Shown: in pieces, positions 52,491 through 64,000 of the stretch | How positions within the stretch are numbered: position 1 is the first letter of the stretch | How the letters are laid out: every line of letters starts with the position of its first letter | Source: Rhyzopertha dominica | Taxonomy: Eukaryota > Arthropoda > Insecta > Coleoptera > Bostrichidae | DNA length: 64,000 nucleotides | Assembly: GCA_025024175.1 (NCBI GenBank) | Contig: QCXZ01000041.1 | Coordinates: forward strand, 52,633,786-52,697,785 | Direction: 5' to 3' | The notes under the pieces: generated by a model | The model's database searches: none | Told to the model about the DNA's origin: nothing | Seen by the model: only the letters and a program-made list of their open reading frames with translations | Program-made: the position numbers and the translations under genes

Positions 52491-52980
52491 TAATATTCCA
52501 TAGAAATTATACTTATTATACTTAGCTGATCCTTTATACAAAATATTTACTGCTTAAATTTTATTACAGAAACTTGTGTCACAAAATTCAATGCAATGTG
52601 TTGTCTAAAATGGTCTTTTACTAAAAACTCTTTGTATTTAGTACTACTATGGTGTCTAGTATCCTTGTGTAGCATATTTAAAAATTAATAAGCAGTATTG
52701 CTCCCGATTCTGCCAAATATATAGAAGTTAGGTCGTAGTTGTTCACATTAGGATAGACATATAATAAGAATTTGATAATTACAAATCAAATTGTATGGCG
52801 CACTGAGAATGAGTTAATTTTTAGGATATTTCACTTCCATCTTCCAATAATTCTTCTAACATACATTTTATGGTTGCACCATATTCTTAAACGAAATAAT
52901 TCTTCATTTCCTTAGCAGAACAATCTTTTAAAACAGAACATTCGCTTAGTAACATCAAACCTCCGGTTTTCTGAATTATA

Positions 52981-54156
52981 CAGGATGTTTCACAAATGAT
53001 AATGACCCTGACGAAATTAAAAATGCAACCCAAAATACATTTGCAGAGGTAACATTGATAATAATTGTTCATCGTCTTAAAAATATAAAACGTAGAGAGC
53101 TGTATAAATTCGTAAATTTTGACATAAACTTCAATCACATGCTTTACGTAAATTCGGTATTGTAAAACAAATTTTATTTTTGAAAAATGTTTATTCAATA
53201 ACATTAATGTAATAAATGCTCAAAATGTCGCCCTCCGCTGTTTTCACAAGCTTGAATTCGTGCCCAAAACGATCTTTTAACATGCATTAACATTTCTGGA
53301 GTGATGGATCTACATGCATCACGTATTTTATTTTCTAAATGTTCTACACTTCCAATTGGTGTTTGGCATACTTGCTCTTTTACCATTCCTCACAGAAAAA
53401 AATCCAAAGGAATAAGGTCCGGGCTTCTCTTTGGCCAAGGATTAATTGAACCTCTTCCTATCCATCGGTTAGGCAAAACCAAATCAAGATGATTTCGCAC
53501 TATTCTATGATAATAGGCAGGTGCCCCATCTTGTTGGAACCATAGATCTTGTCTTACTTGTAAATTTACATTTTGAATAAGTATACCGGTAAAATGTTTC
53601 TTAAAAAATTTAGATAAGTATTGCCGTTTAAACTATCGCGAAAAAAATAAGGTCCAACAATTTGATTCCCCAATATTCCGCACCAGACACTCGTCGAGTA
53701 GATAGTTTGAAAATGTCCTTTTCGAATCCAACGTGGATTTTCTTGCGCATGTTATGTTTGTTAACTCCACCATTATTACAAAATCTTGGTTCATCTGAGA
53801 AGCAAATATTGTCATAAAATCTCACATTCAAATTTTGGTGTTCCCGAAAAAAGTTACAAAAAAGCCAGTCTCCTTTAAGGCCTGAACCATTTGCTAGTGA
53901 TGCGGATAAAATTGATTGCCTTTAATTATTCGACGTACTGAAGACAGACTATCTATCATATCTGTTTTTTCATCATTTGAATACATTTGGACTTTTAATA
54001 AATACAGTGACAGGAACCATAGCGCAAAGCCGTCATGGTTTCCCAATTTATTTTTAAAATAATACCATTATGTAAAATAACCACATTGACTATGAGAATG
54101 TATTTTGGGTTGTAATTTAATTTCGTCAGAGTTATTATCATTCGTGAAACATCCTG
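52981..54156 (-). mobile_element. Complete but dead DD41D-type mariner-like element with TIRs
   Basis: Ends CAGGATGTTTCAC... (52,981) and ...GTGAAACATCCTG (54,156) form imperfect terminal inverted repeats about 65 bases long, each flanked by TA, the Tc1/mariner target duplication. Total length is 1,176 bases. Transposase pieces on the minus strand: FYDNICFSDEPRFCNNGG (first Asp), FQQDGAPAYYHRIVRNHLDL (second Asp), RWIGRGSINPWPKRSPDL then IPLDFFL, a stop in place of Trp, and GMVKEQVCQTPIGSVEHLEN. Second to third Asp spacing is 41 residues, as in the 43-44 kb element. The start of the gene is badly decayed. Confidence 0.88.
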
Positions 54157-54159
54157 TAT

Positions 54160-57090
54160 AAATAGCAGTAGCTGTCACTTATTCCTCATAACTTTGAACT
54201 ATTTCAAATTACGGGCAAAATAAACCCTTAAATAAACGTCTTGTTCTCCAATAAGGACGGCGATTTTTGCACCTCATTTCATTAACAGCGTGTAAACGAC
54301 GCTCTGGATGCTCGGGGCGCTTAAAATAATGAACGGTGGATATTCATCGTCATGGAGCAGGTGTCTTACCTTAATGAAAAGACTTAATTTAATCCCTTGT
54401 CCTTCTGCCCGTGAACAAACTGAGTAGCTATATTTCATTGCGGCACGTCGAAGAACAAAACCGGGGAAAGTCCAAGCAAAGAAAGAGGGATAACTATGCA
54501 AGGCTTTTTTTAATCGAATGTAGATTTTTTATCTGGGGATGTAACAAATTGTTCAGCTCTTTTGTATTAAATTATAAAATACGTTGACGATTGATTTCAA
54601 GACTCTGGAACTATTGCGTCTAATACAGTTTTCCACTGAGATTTCGTTCTCCTCTTTCGTAATCAACGATTTCTATTCCGCCAGCCCATCACATACTAAC
54701 GAGGGCTCATCAGGCGACCGTATTTGACCAGAGGCTTCGCATTATTGGTACGCCTTCCTTCCGATATTGCGTTTTCCGGCCTAATCCCCGAAGAATTTGA
54801 TAAAGTACACGGCATCCTTCCTATACAGACAGGTTTTTATATTCCGCACGCGTACCGCGGCATAGTGGAATCTGTGTCATCCCGGTCCTTCGAGTATGGC
54901 AAAAAAGAAAAATTGCTTTCGCCTGGGTTGGGTATCGGATTTTTTCCCCTTACTTCTCGTTGATGAAGGGTTCCTTAATAACTGGGGAGAGGTTATTTCA
55001 CAAGAGGAAAGCAACAATTTATAATTTATAGGAAATATGTGAGAACGTGTCCAAAAACTTAGGAACAATCTGTTGATTTTATCTATTAAAAATAAAGTAA
55101 TAATCTTACAACTGGATAAGGAGAATCTAACAGGAATTTTTTATATTAATCTTCCCGGGACGAATCACCATTAGGTTTTTAAATCAACTAAAGTTTAAGA
55201 TTATGATTAGGAAGGCAAAATAAAGAACTTACGAGGAAGATATATCAAAAGATTTGAGTGTTTAACCCATCTACCCTCCAAGAGCTAATTATAGACGCCA
55301 GATTGTTTTGTGCTTCTTTGGTCTTTTTCCCTATTTTTTAGAGGTATTATTTTAGTCATTCACAGTTCAGTTTAGATCTATTCCACACCAGAATATCTTT
55401 CATGCTACAAATATTGATGAAAAACTTAATTAATTAAGATTAAACTGCTGGATTCAATAATGATTACGTAATCTGTTAACATTCATCTGGGTGTAGTAAG
55501 TCTTTTTTGCCAGGATTTTGAAAAGTCCGTATTCCAAGGGTAGCCACCAATCGTGAATATATTTTTTGACACACGAGGAATTGCCAATCGCCTTTTAGGT
55601 TTTCCCACATTTGAATTATGCACTAATTTATCTTTCGGAAACTCGGACCGCCTGCGGTCGCCGCCACCTTTGATATGCGCATTTTATATCGAGTTGTGTT
55701 TGTGTTGCTCGACATATAAGAGGAAATTGCGTAGCAGAGGAGACGGCCTGTTTAGGTATGCTTCATTTGTCACCTCCGCCAGCAGTTTTGTTACCATATT
55801 TTATTGTGAAGAGGGAGCCTTTTTTTCCAGGGGAAAAGGAAACGAAAGCTTAGCATCGCGACATATAACTGAATAAAAATCGCGTAAGTTGATTGATATA
55901 TTGTACGACAGATGGATATGAGAACGGGAAAATAATAAAGATACAGTGGTTTATTATGTTTAACTTGTATTTACACTCTTTACTTATTCACACATGAAAT
56001 ATTGAGATATATTTTTTGATATTGATAATAACTAAAATATATATTGCTTAATAACTGAACTGGGCTGTTGAAACTTTTCAGAAAGTATACCATACCTCCT
56101 TTAGTTTCCGACACATCAATGAAAATTACGAAAAAATGATTATATTAAATTTCGTCCAGTAATTGCTAAATCTGTAAAGCAATTTTAAATTGTTGATACG
56201 AAAAGATAGCAATCGTTACAAGTTGTCTAATATAGACCATAGAGTGGTTAACTTCCGCTTTAAAAAATCAGTTCCTAACAAAATAACTTAAATACCCGTT
56301 CAATTTTGAACTGGGGTGGTAATTTTAAGTGAGCCATGTGTCTACATGGCGACGATATAGCCATCTTCTAGGAACCAGTTTGCATTACAGCCCAAAAAAT
56401 CCCAAAAATACTAGCTCATTTATGAAGACATCTAAAATGAATTTCAGAATTTATTCCACACTTTAAGTACTCACCATTATAACAGTTAATCAGATCTATA
56501 TAAACTTCTATTCGAAATATTAATTTCTTTTTACGTTCAGAGAAATGTAATAACATCTACCTCTAGTGAAATACAGTTAAATAAAAAGGCAGGAGTCAAT
56601 ATCATATTCATGTCTCGAATACGTCTTACTTTAAGGAGTTCAATATCTGCTTCTCCTGTCCAATATTAAATTTGCCCAGGCAACGTGAGAGTTCTGCAGA
56701 CGCAATTTTATAAAATATCGATGCAGTCTTCTAAACAATCCGCCCGAGAAAGCAATATCGTAAAAGTTGAGCCATTAAACCAGAAAGGTTTTCCAATATT
56801 TCATGGAGCTCCCCTCACTTCATCATACAGTTCATTTAAGTTGGAAAATTTAAAGTCCTATCGGCGACTTAGTATTGCAGGGTGTAGAAGCGGCTGTTAA
56901 AATTTGCGGATACCTTTAATACTAAGTGATGAAGATAGTTGTTGCTTAAAGATATGAAATAATTATACTAATAACTGGTTTTTCGTTCCTAAGTCTTAAT
57001 AATAAAACCCCGCAAAATTGTATCAATTAACACCCAACTTTCACTACTGTATGTCAATATTGGTCTATGAATGGACTTTGTTTACCGTCA
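54160..57090. other. Gene-poor stretch with two GC-rich islands
   Basis: GC-richer islands at about 54,640-54,960 and 55,540-55,860 stand out from AT-rich surroundings. Frames inside them (54,724-54,963, 55,553-55,876) show no known domain. Confidence 0.35.
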
Positions 57091-57099
57091 TTTTTGTCT

Positions 57100-57830
57100 T
57101 GTCACTTATTTCCTTTTTACTTATTAACGTCCTATTCAGAGAGTGATAGAACTTTATTGCACTAGTGATTCTTTAATGTATTTCTTCATCAATACTTTCA
57201 TTGTTTTGTATTGTTAACTCCTAGGTACTTAAAACGTTTGATCTGTTCTATTTGTTTCCTATTTATTGTTATGTCTATGCCTTTGTCCTCATTTTCTATA
57301 CCCATTGTTTTAGTCTTGCTCGTATTTACGTTTCGTTAGTTCTATATATAATTTTCTAGACCCTAATTTAACTTCGTTGATCTTGTTGTGTAGTTCCCAC
57401 AATATATCGTCCATTACCATAATAAACAGAGTTGGGCTCAACACCCCCTTTGCTTTCATTCACCCACTACCTGGAAATCCAATGACTCCATGTTACTTGT
57501 TCTGACGTAATTTTTTGTGTTTGCTGTATAAACTCTCTAAGCTTGTTATTTTTCCCTTTTTTCTTCATGCTTTCCCAGACCACTTTTCTAGGAATATTAT
57601 CAAATGCTTTCTCTAAGTCCAGAGAATGCTGAGACAGATACCTTTTTCTTTGCCTATTTTTTCAGCCATTTGTTTAATCGTAAATGTATGGTCCTGCTTA
57701 GCCCTTTTCTAAACGCCGCTTTGTGCTTCGTGTCTGTGTTTTTCCTTTGGCTACTAAGATTTTCCACACACTTCCCTCGCTGTGCTCACTAATATTTTCT
57801 TAAATTTCATCCCAGATTTGTTCTATATCA
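57100..57830 (-). mobile_element. Decayed LINE reverse transcriptase
   Basis: In shifting minus-strand frames it reads AFRKGLSRTIH (about 57,718), LEKAFDNIPRKVVWESMKKKG (split by stops, about 57,620-57,555), GVLSPTLFIMVMDDILWEL (about 57,450-57,390), KTKTMGIENEDKGIDITINR (about 57,315-57,260) and QIKRFKYLGVN (about 57,245-57,210). These are, in order, the finger, motif A, motif B, after-palm and thumb blocks of a LINE. The YADD segment is lost. No long open frame remains, so it is easily missed. Confidence 0.65.
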
Positions 57831-57849
57831 TGTTGATTTCTACGCTATT

Positions 57850-60800
57850 TATTATTTAAATTAACAAATCCATCTACTATTTCTATCAATTGATATATAA
57901 TCTATTATTCTTTCCTGCGTATTTGTGTATATGTTATGTTTGGTAGAAATGTATTCCCCATCGTTCTCTATTCAGTCCAATAGTGTATGTATAAAAATAT
58001 TGTTAAAGCCAAGAAAACTTCCTACTGTTGAGCATATCCATGTACCACAAACGAATTTATTCTACCGATTCCTTCAAGCTGCACGTTCTTCTAGATAACT
58101 TTTCTTGCGCATTCCCCGTGCAGACTGCAAAAGTTCCAAACTCCGAACGTAAAACTTCCCTTAACCCGTTTTGCTTTGGATGCAATAAAACGCGAGTTGC
58201 CTGCAAAACTTGCCAGGAAGTTTAACAATGACTCAGGACGAGGGACGGCCTTCACGTGTGGAGCAAATGCACCGTGAAACGAACAACCCCAGTGCCTTTC
58301 ATGACCCACTTTGATGAGCGAGGCCACATCAATTTTTCGGCAGGGTCAAGAACGGGGGTATAAATACGAAAGCTGTGGAGTGGCAGTTCGTGAAGCCGAG
58401 CCTCCGTTTGATAAAGATTTTGGAGAAATTTACTACACCTGAACTTTTTTGCTATGCCAGTGAGGCAAATTTTTGACAGTAAATAATACCTTTTTGTCAC
58501 CTAACAGAATGAATCTGATAGAACAGGTACTACATTTTCATTAAGATTTTCATACGCAGAAAAATAAAGGAAAAGTAAACAGCCGGAAATGTTGTATGCT
58601 TCTAGTTTTAAATCTTGCTGGCATATAAACGTCTTGGTTCAAGAGAATTACACGAGATAACCCGTAGTAATAATGGCATATGACGTAGTTCTGCATTAGT
58701 ATATATTATTGTTATTCACATTAATTTTACATAATATTATTTAATACGTTTTTGTTAGAAAAGCACAGTTTGCAAATCCTGGAAAAGGAAAGCATTCTTC
58801 TTGTATACTGATGAGCTGGGTAAAATTTTTAAATGGCTTTTTATAGAAAATGGCTTATTTTAGAGAACCTTTTTTAAAGACGACATAAGAACAGAAAAGA
58901 TTAATCGAAAAAAAATAATTTTGACGCCCTTAAATGTGCAGACTAAAGCAAACGGCACAGGTTGCCCCTTTCTCTCTCCCCCATCCAATTCCACACCTAT
59001 TTTTCCATTTGCTCTTGGACGTAATTGGGTTTTGACGATGACAGCTCAGGCTTACTCGAAAGTTCTTCGAATCTCCCGAAGATAGCCGCGATTATCCCCG
59101 TCATGTGAACGGGTGCGTTACAGGGTGCCAAGGGGGTTGAAAGCGAGAGCCTCCAGGATCCAGCGCTCCATTAAACGGGCATTGTACACGGGAATTCCGC
59201 ATCGTCTGGCGGCATCCATCATTCTTTCGGGGTGGTGTTAACGGGAACGAAATAGCGACGTGAGGAATTTGTAGTTGCAAGCGGGGGGTGAAACGGGTTA
59301 AAGAATTACTTCCCTGGACGATTTTGGGTTTGATTGTTCGCAATCTGGCTTAGCAATTTTTGAGGCATAATCTTCACGTTTCGAACATAAAAAAACAGTA
59401 CCCTAATTCTGTAGATTTGCATTATCGTATAAAGTTTTGCTTTTATTTCAAGGGTAATGGCTATTTATTCAGTATAACAACTAAAACTGATTAGCTAAAC
59501 TTGTTTTGCCATAACTTTTTATACCAACGGATTTTCAATAATCTGACCTAACTGGATTAAAGAAGAATTCAAAATAAACAGTAATGGTACTCTTTTCTCA
59601 TATGTTTAAAGTGTACTATTTAGTCAGAGAATGACAACAAAGATTATACCTGTCACAAAAGAAGCACAAATAATATAATCCTCAAGTAGGGCTTCATGAA
59701 AAAAAAGCTTATTTACTTTGTTTTCTGTCACTTAGAAAACTAGCTTCTTTGGCGATCCAGTTAAAAATAGTTGTTTACTATTGCAATGATACTGAATACT
59801 ACTGTAACTTTTAATATTAAATATACAGTATAAAGCTGTATGCAGTTAGCTTGTGCTTTTCTAATTTTTAGGATGTGTCATAACACGATTTCTGCTTAGT
59901 TTAACCCTTCCACCTTTTTCTATAAAGATTTTTCAACTACTGTTATATAGAATACAAATCAGAATCTGTCATATATATATTCGGTGATGATTCCAACTTT
60001 TGTACCAAATTTCTAAATTCGCATTACATTTTAACAATTAATACAGAAAAACAAAAAACTAAAAATAAGTTTTAGGAATCCAGTAAAAGCATTATCAGCA
60101 CGAATTAAAACCCGGTGTGTTGTTAAAAATCCAATCAAATATATTTCAGTTTATTTAAATGAAGTTTAATTTGGTTAAAATATTAAGTAGTCGGTTTATT
60201 TTTTAGAGCAATGCACTGGCGATCTAAGAAGGTTGGCTTGACGCATAATGCTGGGGCATTTCTCATTCTGAGTTTTGATAATGTTAGTTATCCATCGAGT
60301 CTCGTTTCCTGGGGAGTAAAAATTACTACAATTGTATCTTTACCACCTATATATAATCACTCCTAGCTTAAATTTCTAAAGCTTCTAGTGTAAAAAGTTG
60401 AAACTTGAAACTGTACTAAAAGCGTATCGATTAATGCATTAGTCTTTGATATGTGTGAATTCTGAATCAGAAATCGTGGTTCTTTAGTAGAAGCTTTTAA
60501 GGTGAAATTTATGTTCCTTTGGTACTTCGTATGTTATCATTATACATTATGTGGATCACGTATCAACTCATCTTTTGTTAAACGTGAGAGCGATGCAATT
60601 GAATGCGCTAGATATCACAGAAGATGTTTTAAGTGGCCTTAAGAAAATCCATGAAGATTATTCATGGAATAAATACTTCATTAATTACTTGACTACCTAT
60701 ACTTGATAAACGCGTGTTTCTATTTATGTTGAATTATACACTACAGGACATTCCTGCTTTGCCCCCCTAGACCAAAAGTTGGGTACACCCATGCAATTAA

Positions 60801-62080
60801 ATCTATCGCTTAAGTTAGACCAGTGATGTTAGAATCACAAACTTAATACAGAAACATAAGACGAGCATCTCTCCCTTAGCACTTGGGAAGACACACTCAT
60901 TCTTTCCAAAAAACAATTTTAGAAGACCAACGAACATCCCCATCACCTCAGAGCAACACAAACGCCATCCCTAAATTAATGCATTCGCCGCCACCCTCTT
61001 AATCCGGCAGTTATAAAAACCCGGCATTAATTCCGTGTTTATGACGAGGAAGCANCCTGGAACGGCGCNGGTCCGCCGGNGCTGGCCGCCGCGACGCCTC
61101 CCGTGCTCTTTCAGTCGCTGAAAACGCGCCGTCGTGATTCCCCACGACGAGAACCCCAAACGGATCGCGTTACGGTCGAGCACGTGCTGATGACGGTTCG
61201 TGACGGCGAAACAGACCGGTGCCTGGAGATCTGTGGCGCCAGGGGGTAGTGGAGTTGGATTGATGACGTGGAAATGGTAGGGAGGGTCTTAGAAATGTCA
61301 ATTTTGGTTTGGTTCGTTTTGTTTTCATGAACATATAGAGTAGAAGTGGAACATACCATGCAGTGCGTTTGAATAACACTACATGGTTGGTTTAGCTCTC
61401 AAGTCTGTTTTATATGGTAATAAGCTTGTATCTAACATCAGATGCCTAAGAAAATTTGGCAGCACTACTCAAGTAACAAAGAGAACAATTATAGTAGTCA
61501 TGGTGCTAATGGTAAAGGGAGTTTTTTTCTAATATTTTGGTTTCATAATGTATAATTTATAATAATTCATTTATTTATTGTACATTTACCAGGCAAAGTC
61601 GAGTTTATTCAGGTACAGGTTTAATTCTGTACAAATATATTATTATGTTTTTCGAAATATACGCTATCACTGTTCAAATACTGAATTTTGATTACTTCTG
61701 TAATCTTTTGTGAAAGACAGAACTTCTGTCTTCCAAATGCAAACAGGTCATAATTTCCATAATCCCTATTAATGCTATTGTACTTTCTAGATTTGTTTAG
61801 TAATCAATCAACAAAGTTTCTTTGCTAATGATTTTCATTTATTTAGCCACTTTTTATGGCAACGTAACACTTTTTTGTATTCTTTCTTATGTCGATCTGT
61901 ATTGATCTTTTCATTTGTAAAATGACCAGGTCATTTCTTATATGGTATGGTCGCAAACTCCTTTGACTGACACTGTTTTATGCGATCAAGCGTTATCGTG
62001 AAAAGAATTACACCGCTGTCTTTCATATCTCGTTTACACTTTTGGAATCATGCATTTAAATTTTCTACAAAGAACACAAA
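57850..62080. other. Gene-poor stretch with several GC-rich islands
   Basis: GC-richer islands at about 58,040-58,440, 58,920-59,340 and 60,900-61,260. The last has four n between 61,054 and 61,080. No coding exon supported. Confidence 0.35.
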
Positions 62081-62265
62081 TACGTTTGCCTCTTGGTATT
62101 TGTCTATTGCCTGTTTGTCCATGCGGTCTTCTTCCATAATTGTAGCCACAATAGCAGCAAAAGTGTTGTCGGTAGCAATATGCGGTCTCCAGCTTCTGTG
62201 GTCGTTTTTAACACTAGTCCAACGGTTTAGAACGTTTACTCCATGAAGTTACTGTTACCACACAC
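62080..62265 (-). pseudogene. Possible transposase N-terminal fragment
   Basis: The minus strand reads LNRWTSVKNDHRSWRPHIAT and then FAAIVATIMEEDRMDKQAI, loosely like the helix-turn-helix region of mariner transposases (RSGRPxxx...xxIxEDR). No catalytic part follows. Weak. Confidence 0.2.
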
Positions 62266-62269
62266 GACT

Positions 62270-63600
62270 CCTGGCAAGCTTCTTGTAACGCACTGTGAAT
62301 TTCAGCAACCGTGTTTGAATTTTGATATACACACATTAATCTGCAACAGTGAAGCGTTCCGATTTGAGAATTTTTTAAATATAAACTGAGTGAACTACCT
62401 CCACTTTATATATAACTAAGGTGATGTCACAAAGATAGACTTTTATAATTTGCAGGAATTATGACAAGACTCTCGTATATAAGCCCGGCGATAACGCACG
62501 CTTATAACTATAATAAACAGACTTCTGGAGCGAACGGAAGTGATGACTGGAAGATGTTTGTTATAGATATGATACGCCCTACTACCTGTGCGAAACCGGG
62601 ATGGGTCGTTAGTATATGTACACATATGTTAACTCAACAGTTCTCAGCAAATATGGGGTAATTAGAAACTTTGACTATGTAGGTGGATCGAATAGATCTA
62701 TTTTTATTAACAAATATTCTCTGAATGCAGAATTCAGAGTACAGCGTTTCTGCAGTACTCAAATTTACTTAGCACAATAAAACCATCAGATGGTCTTCAC
62801 ACCAGTAAAAGTTTGTGAATTTTCTGATAACTAGTTAAGATTAGGTGGATGTCGACCGAGATATGTTTTGTTTAAATATAACGAAAGTACTAATTACAAA
62901 CTCACATGAACAATTTTGTATTTACATTGCTAAAAGGATTCATTATCAAGTTACAATGCATAAAATTTAAAAATCTTTAGTGTAACGGTCTAGCTTCAAG
63001 TAACAGTATTATATTTGAAATATTTTTTTAAGCAGTTCATCGATTTCGGCTAAGCCTCAAGGCTTTTTGACCAACTAAACCTACACAGAATCTCTGCACA
63101 TTCTACAAACTGTAAAACAACTCTAAATTTCTAACCCGCTCGGGATATTTACTGCCTAATCAATACAGATTAAAATGGAAATACCACGGGGCCGAATCGA
63201 TACAGGCCAAGACAGCGGGGATAACTGGAGCGGCTTTTTTACAACTGGATCCTAATTACGGAAATAAAACTATCACGACAAGAAGCCAGGCATGATTACA
63301 GCTCCGTGTAATTTGTTTCTTTTGACGACTTCAAGAAAGGGACTCGGAATGAAAGGCGAAGGAGGATCCAGATGTCTTCTTTTTCGCCCTTTTTTTGAAA
63401 AATTATTTCGTAGTCTTCAATTCTAAATTTTATGAACTGTAAAACTCAGAAGCAAATGGAATGATACGAATACTTCTCCAATTCGTTGTAGCACTAATAA
63501 TAATTCGCGTAATTTACGTCATTATGGTGGAATTAGCTCCACCAAAAATAATAGTAGTTCTTGGATTTCTGATAGTTTTGGGGAATCTACTGACTAACCA
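62270..63600. other. Spacer, no gene seen
   Basis: A 66-codon frame at 62,461-62,661 has no recognisable domain. A GC-richer patch lies at 63,190-63,380. Confidence 0.35.
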
Positions 63601-63615
63601 TCAATTGATGATGGT

Positions 63616-63865
63616 AATGATCGCTGAATATTAAAAGGAACTAACTCCAAGAAACTACAAATTGCGGTAAAGTGGAAAAAACGTCGTTTGTATTTTGCAC
63701 AATATACTATTGTCTTAAAATTCGAAACTGAGGTATCACCCAGGTTGTTAAGAATATTTTGGATTGGTTCGTTCCTTCACCCATCAATCGGCAATACTAA
63801 AAAATGTTGTTTCTCCAGCTTTTGGAGTTAGTTCCTTTTAATACTCAGCAATTCAATTGATTGCT
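63616..63865. repeat. Foldback (inverted repeat), possible MITE or hairpin
   Basis: GCTGAATATTAAAAGGAACT and CTAACTCCAAG on the left (63,623-63,652) recur inverted on the right as GGAGTTAGTTCCTTTTAATA and CTCAGC (63,824-63,848). Outer and inner flanks (ATCAATTGATGATGG against the inverse of CAATTGATTGCTGATGAGG; GAAAC against GTTTC) extend the pairing with mismatches. The arms are about 40-60 bases around a 150-base loop. No flanking TA or 8-base target duplication could be confirmed. Confidence 0.6.
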
Positions 63866-64000
63866 GATGAGGAAGCTTTTTTCCTATGTGTACTGATGCT
63901 CTATTACAATGGGAAATATAGGGGTGACAACATTAAACTATTATATATTTCTTGGTTTTCTAGTTGTCTTATTCTGCCAAGAGAAGTAAAAATTGGAAGA

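Noticed and set aside
62461..62661. 66-codon frame after an acceptor-like AATTTGCAG
   Set aside because: No homology recognised and no donor or partner exon; probably chance.

Overview
The window is animal nuclear DNA, almost certainly from an insect. It has AT-rich introns and spacers, short spliced exons with GT-AG junctions, arthropod-type transposons, and genes typical of insects: trp and trpl light-activated channels, an FMRFamide precursor, an ING PHD-finger protein and RASSF8. A beetle is plausible, but nothing in the sequence proves the order. Scattered n, one 100-n gap and many one-base homopolymer differences between repeat copies point to a draft assembly.

Layout. 1-3,150 (-): 5' half of trpl, running off the left edge. 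3,151-6,093: shared head-to-head spacer between trpl and trp, invaded by a decayed Penelope-like element (PLE). An exact TAATYNRATTA photoreceptor site lies 53 bases before the trp start. 6,094-11,035 (+): complete 19-exon trp. All 19 exons join in one open frame of 1,014 codons. 12,262-12,807 (-): FMRFamide precursor with five RFamide peptides. 13,575-23,704: PLE cluster flanked by (TA)n, with one inverted copy, a 100-n gap, a partial copy and two near-identical tandem copies. Each 3' end carries a hammerhead-like motif. 23.7-34.9 kb: gene-poor DNA with transposon remains. 34,896-35,962 (+): ING1/2-type gene, complete in three coding exons (321 codons). 36,981-39,324 (-): RASSF8, complete in eight coding exons (477 codons), convergent with ING. 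39.4-64 kb: gene-poor, with two DD41D-type mariner-like elements, PLE and LINE fragments, a tyrosine-recombinase remnant, possible exons of an unknown gene, small GC-rich islands, and a foldback sequence at the right end.

How the genes relate. trp and trpl encode the two channel subunits that open after rhodopsin/phospholipase C signalling in insect photoreceptors. Their divergent arrangement around one spacer suggests shared photoreceptor control. FMRFa, ING and RASSF8 have no evident functional link to them.

The most notable observations are the linked trpl/trp pair with its RCSI-type site, the inverted and tandem PLE cluster with hammerhead-like motifs, two transposases with 41-residue DD-D spacing, and a decayed Crypton-like tyrosine recombinase. 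I found no convincing wholly new system.
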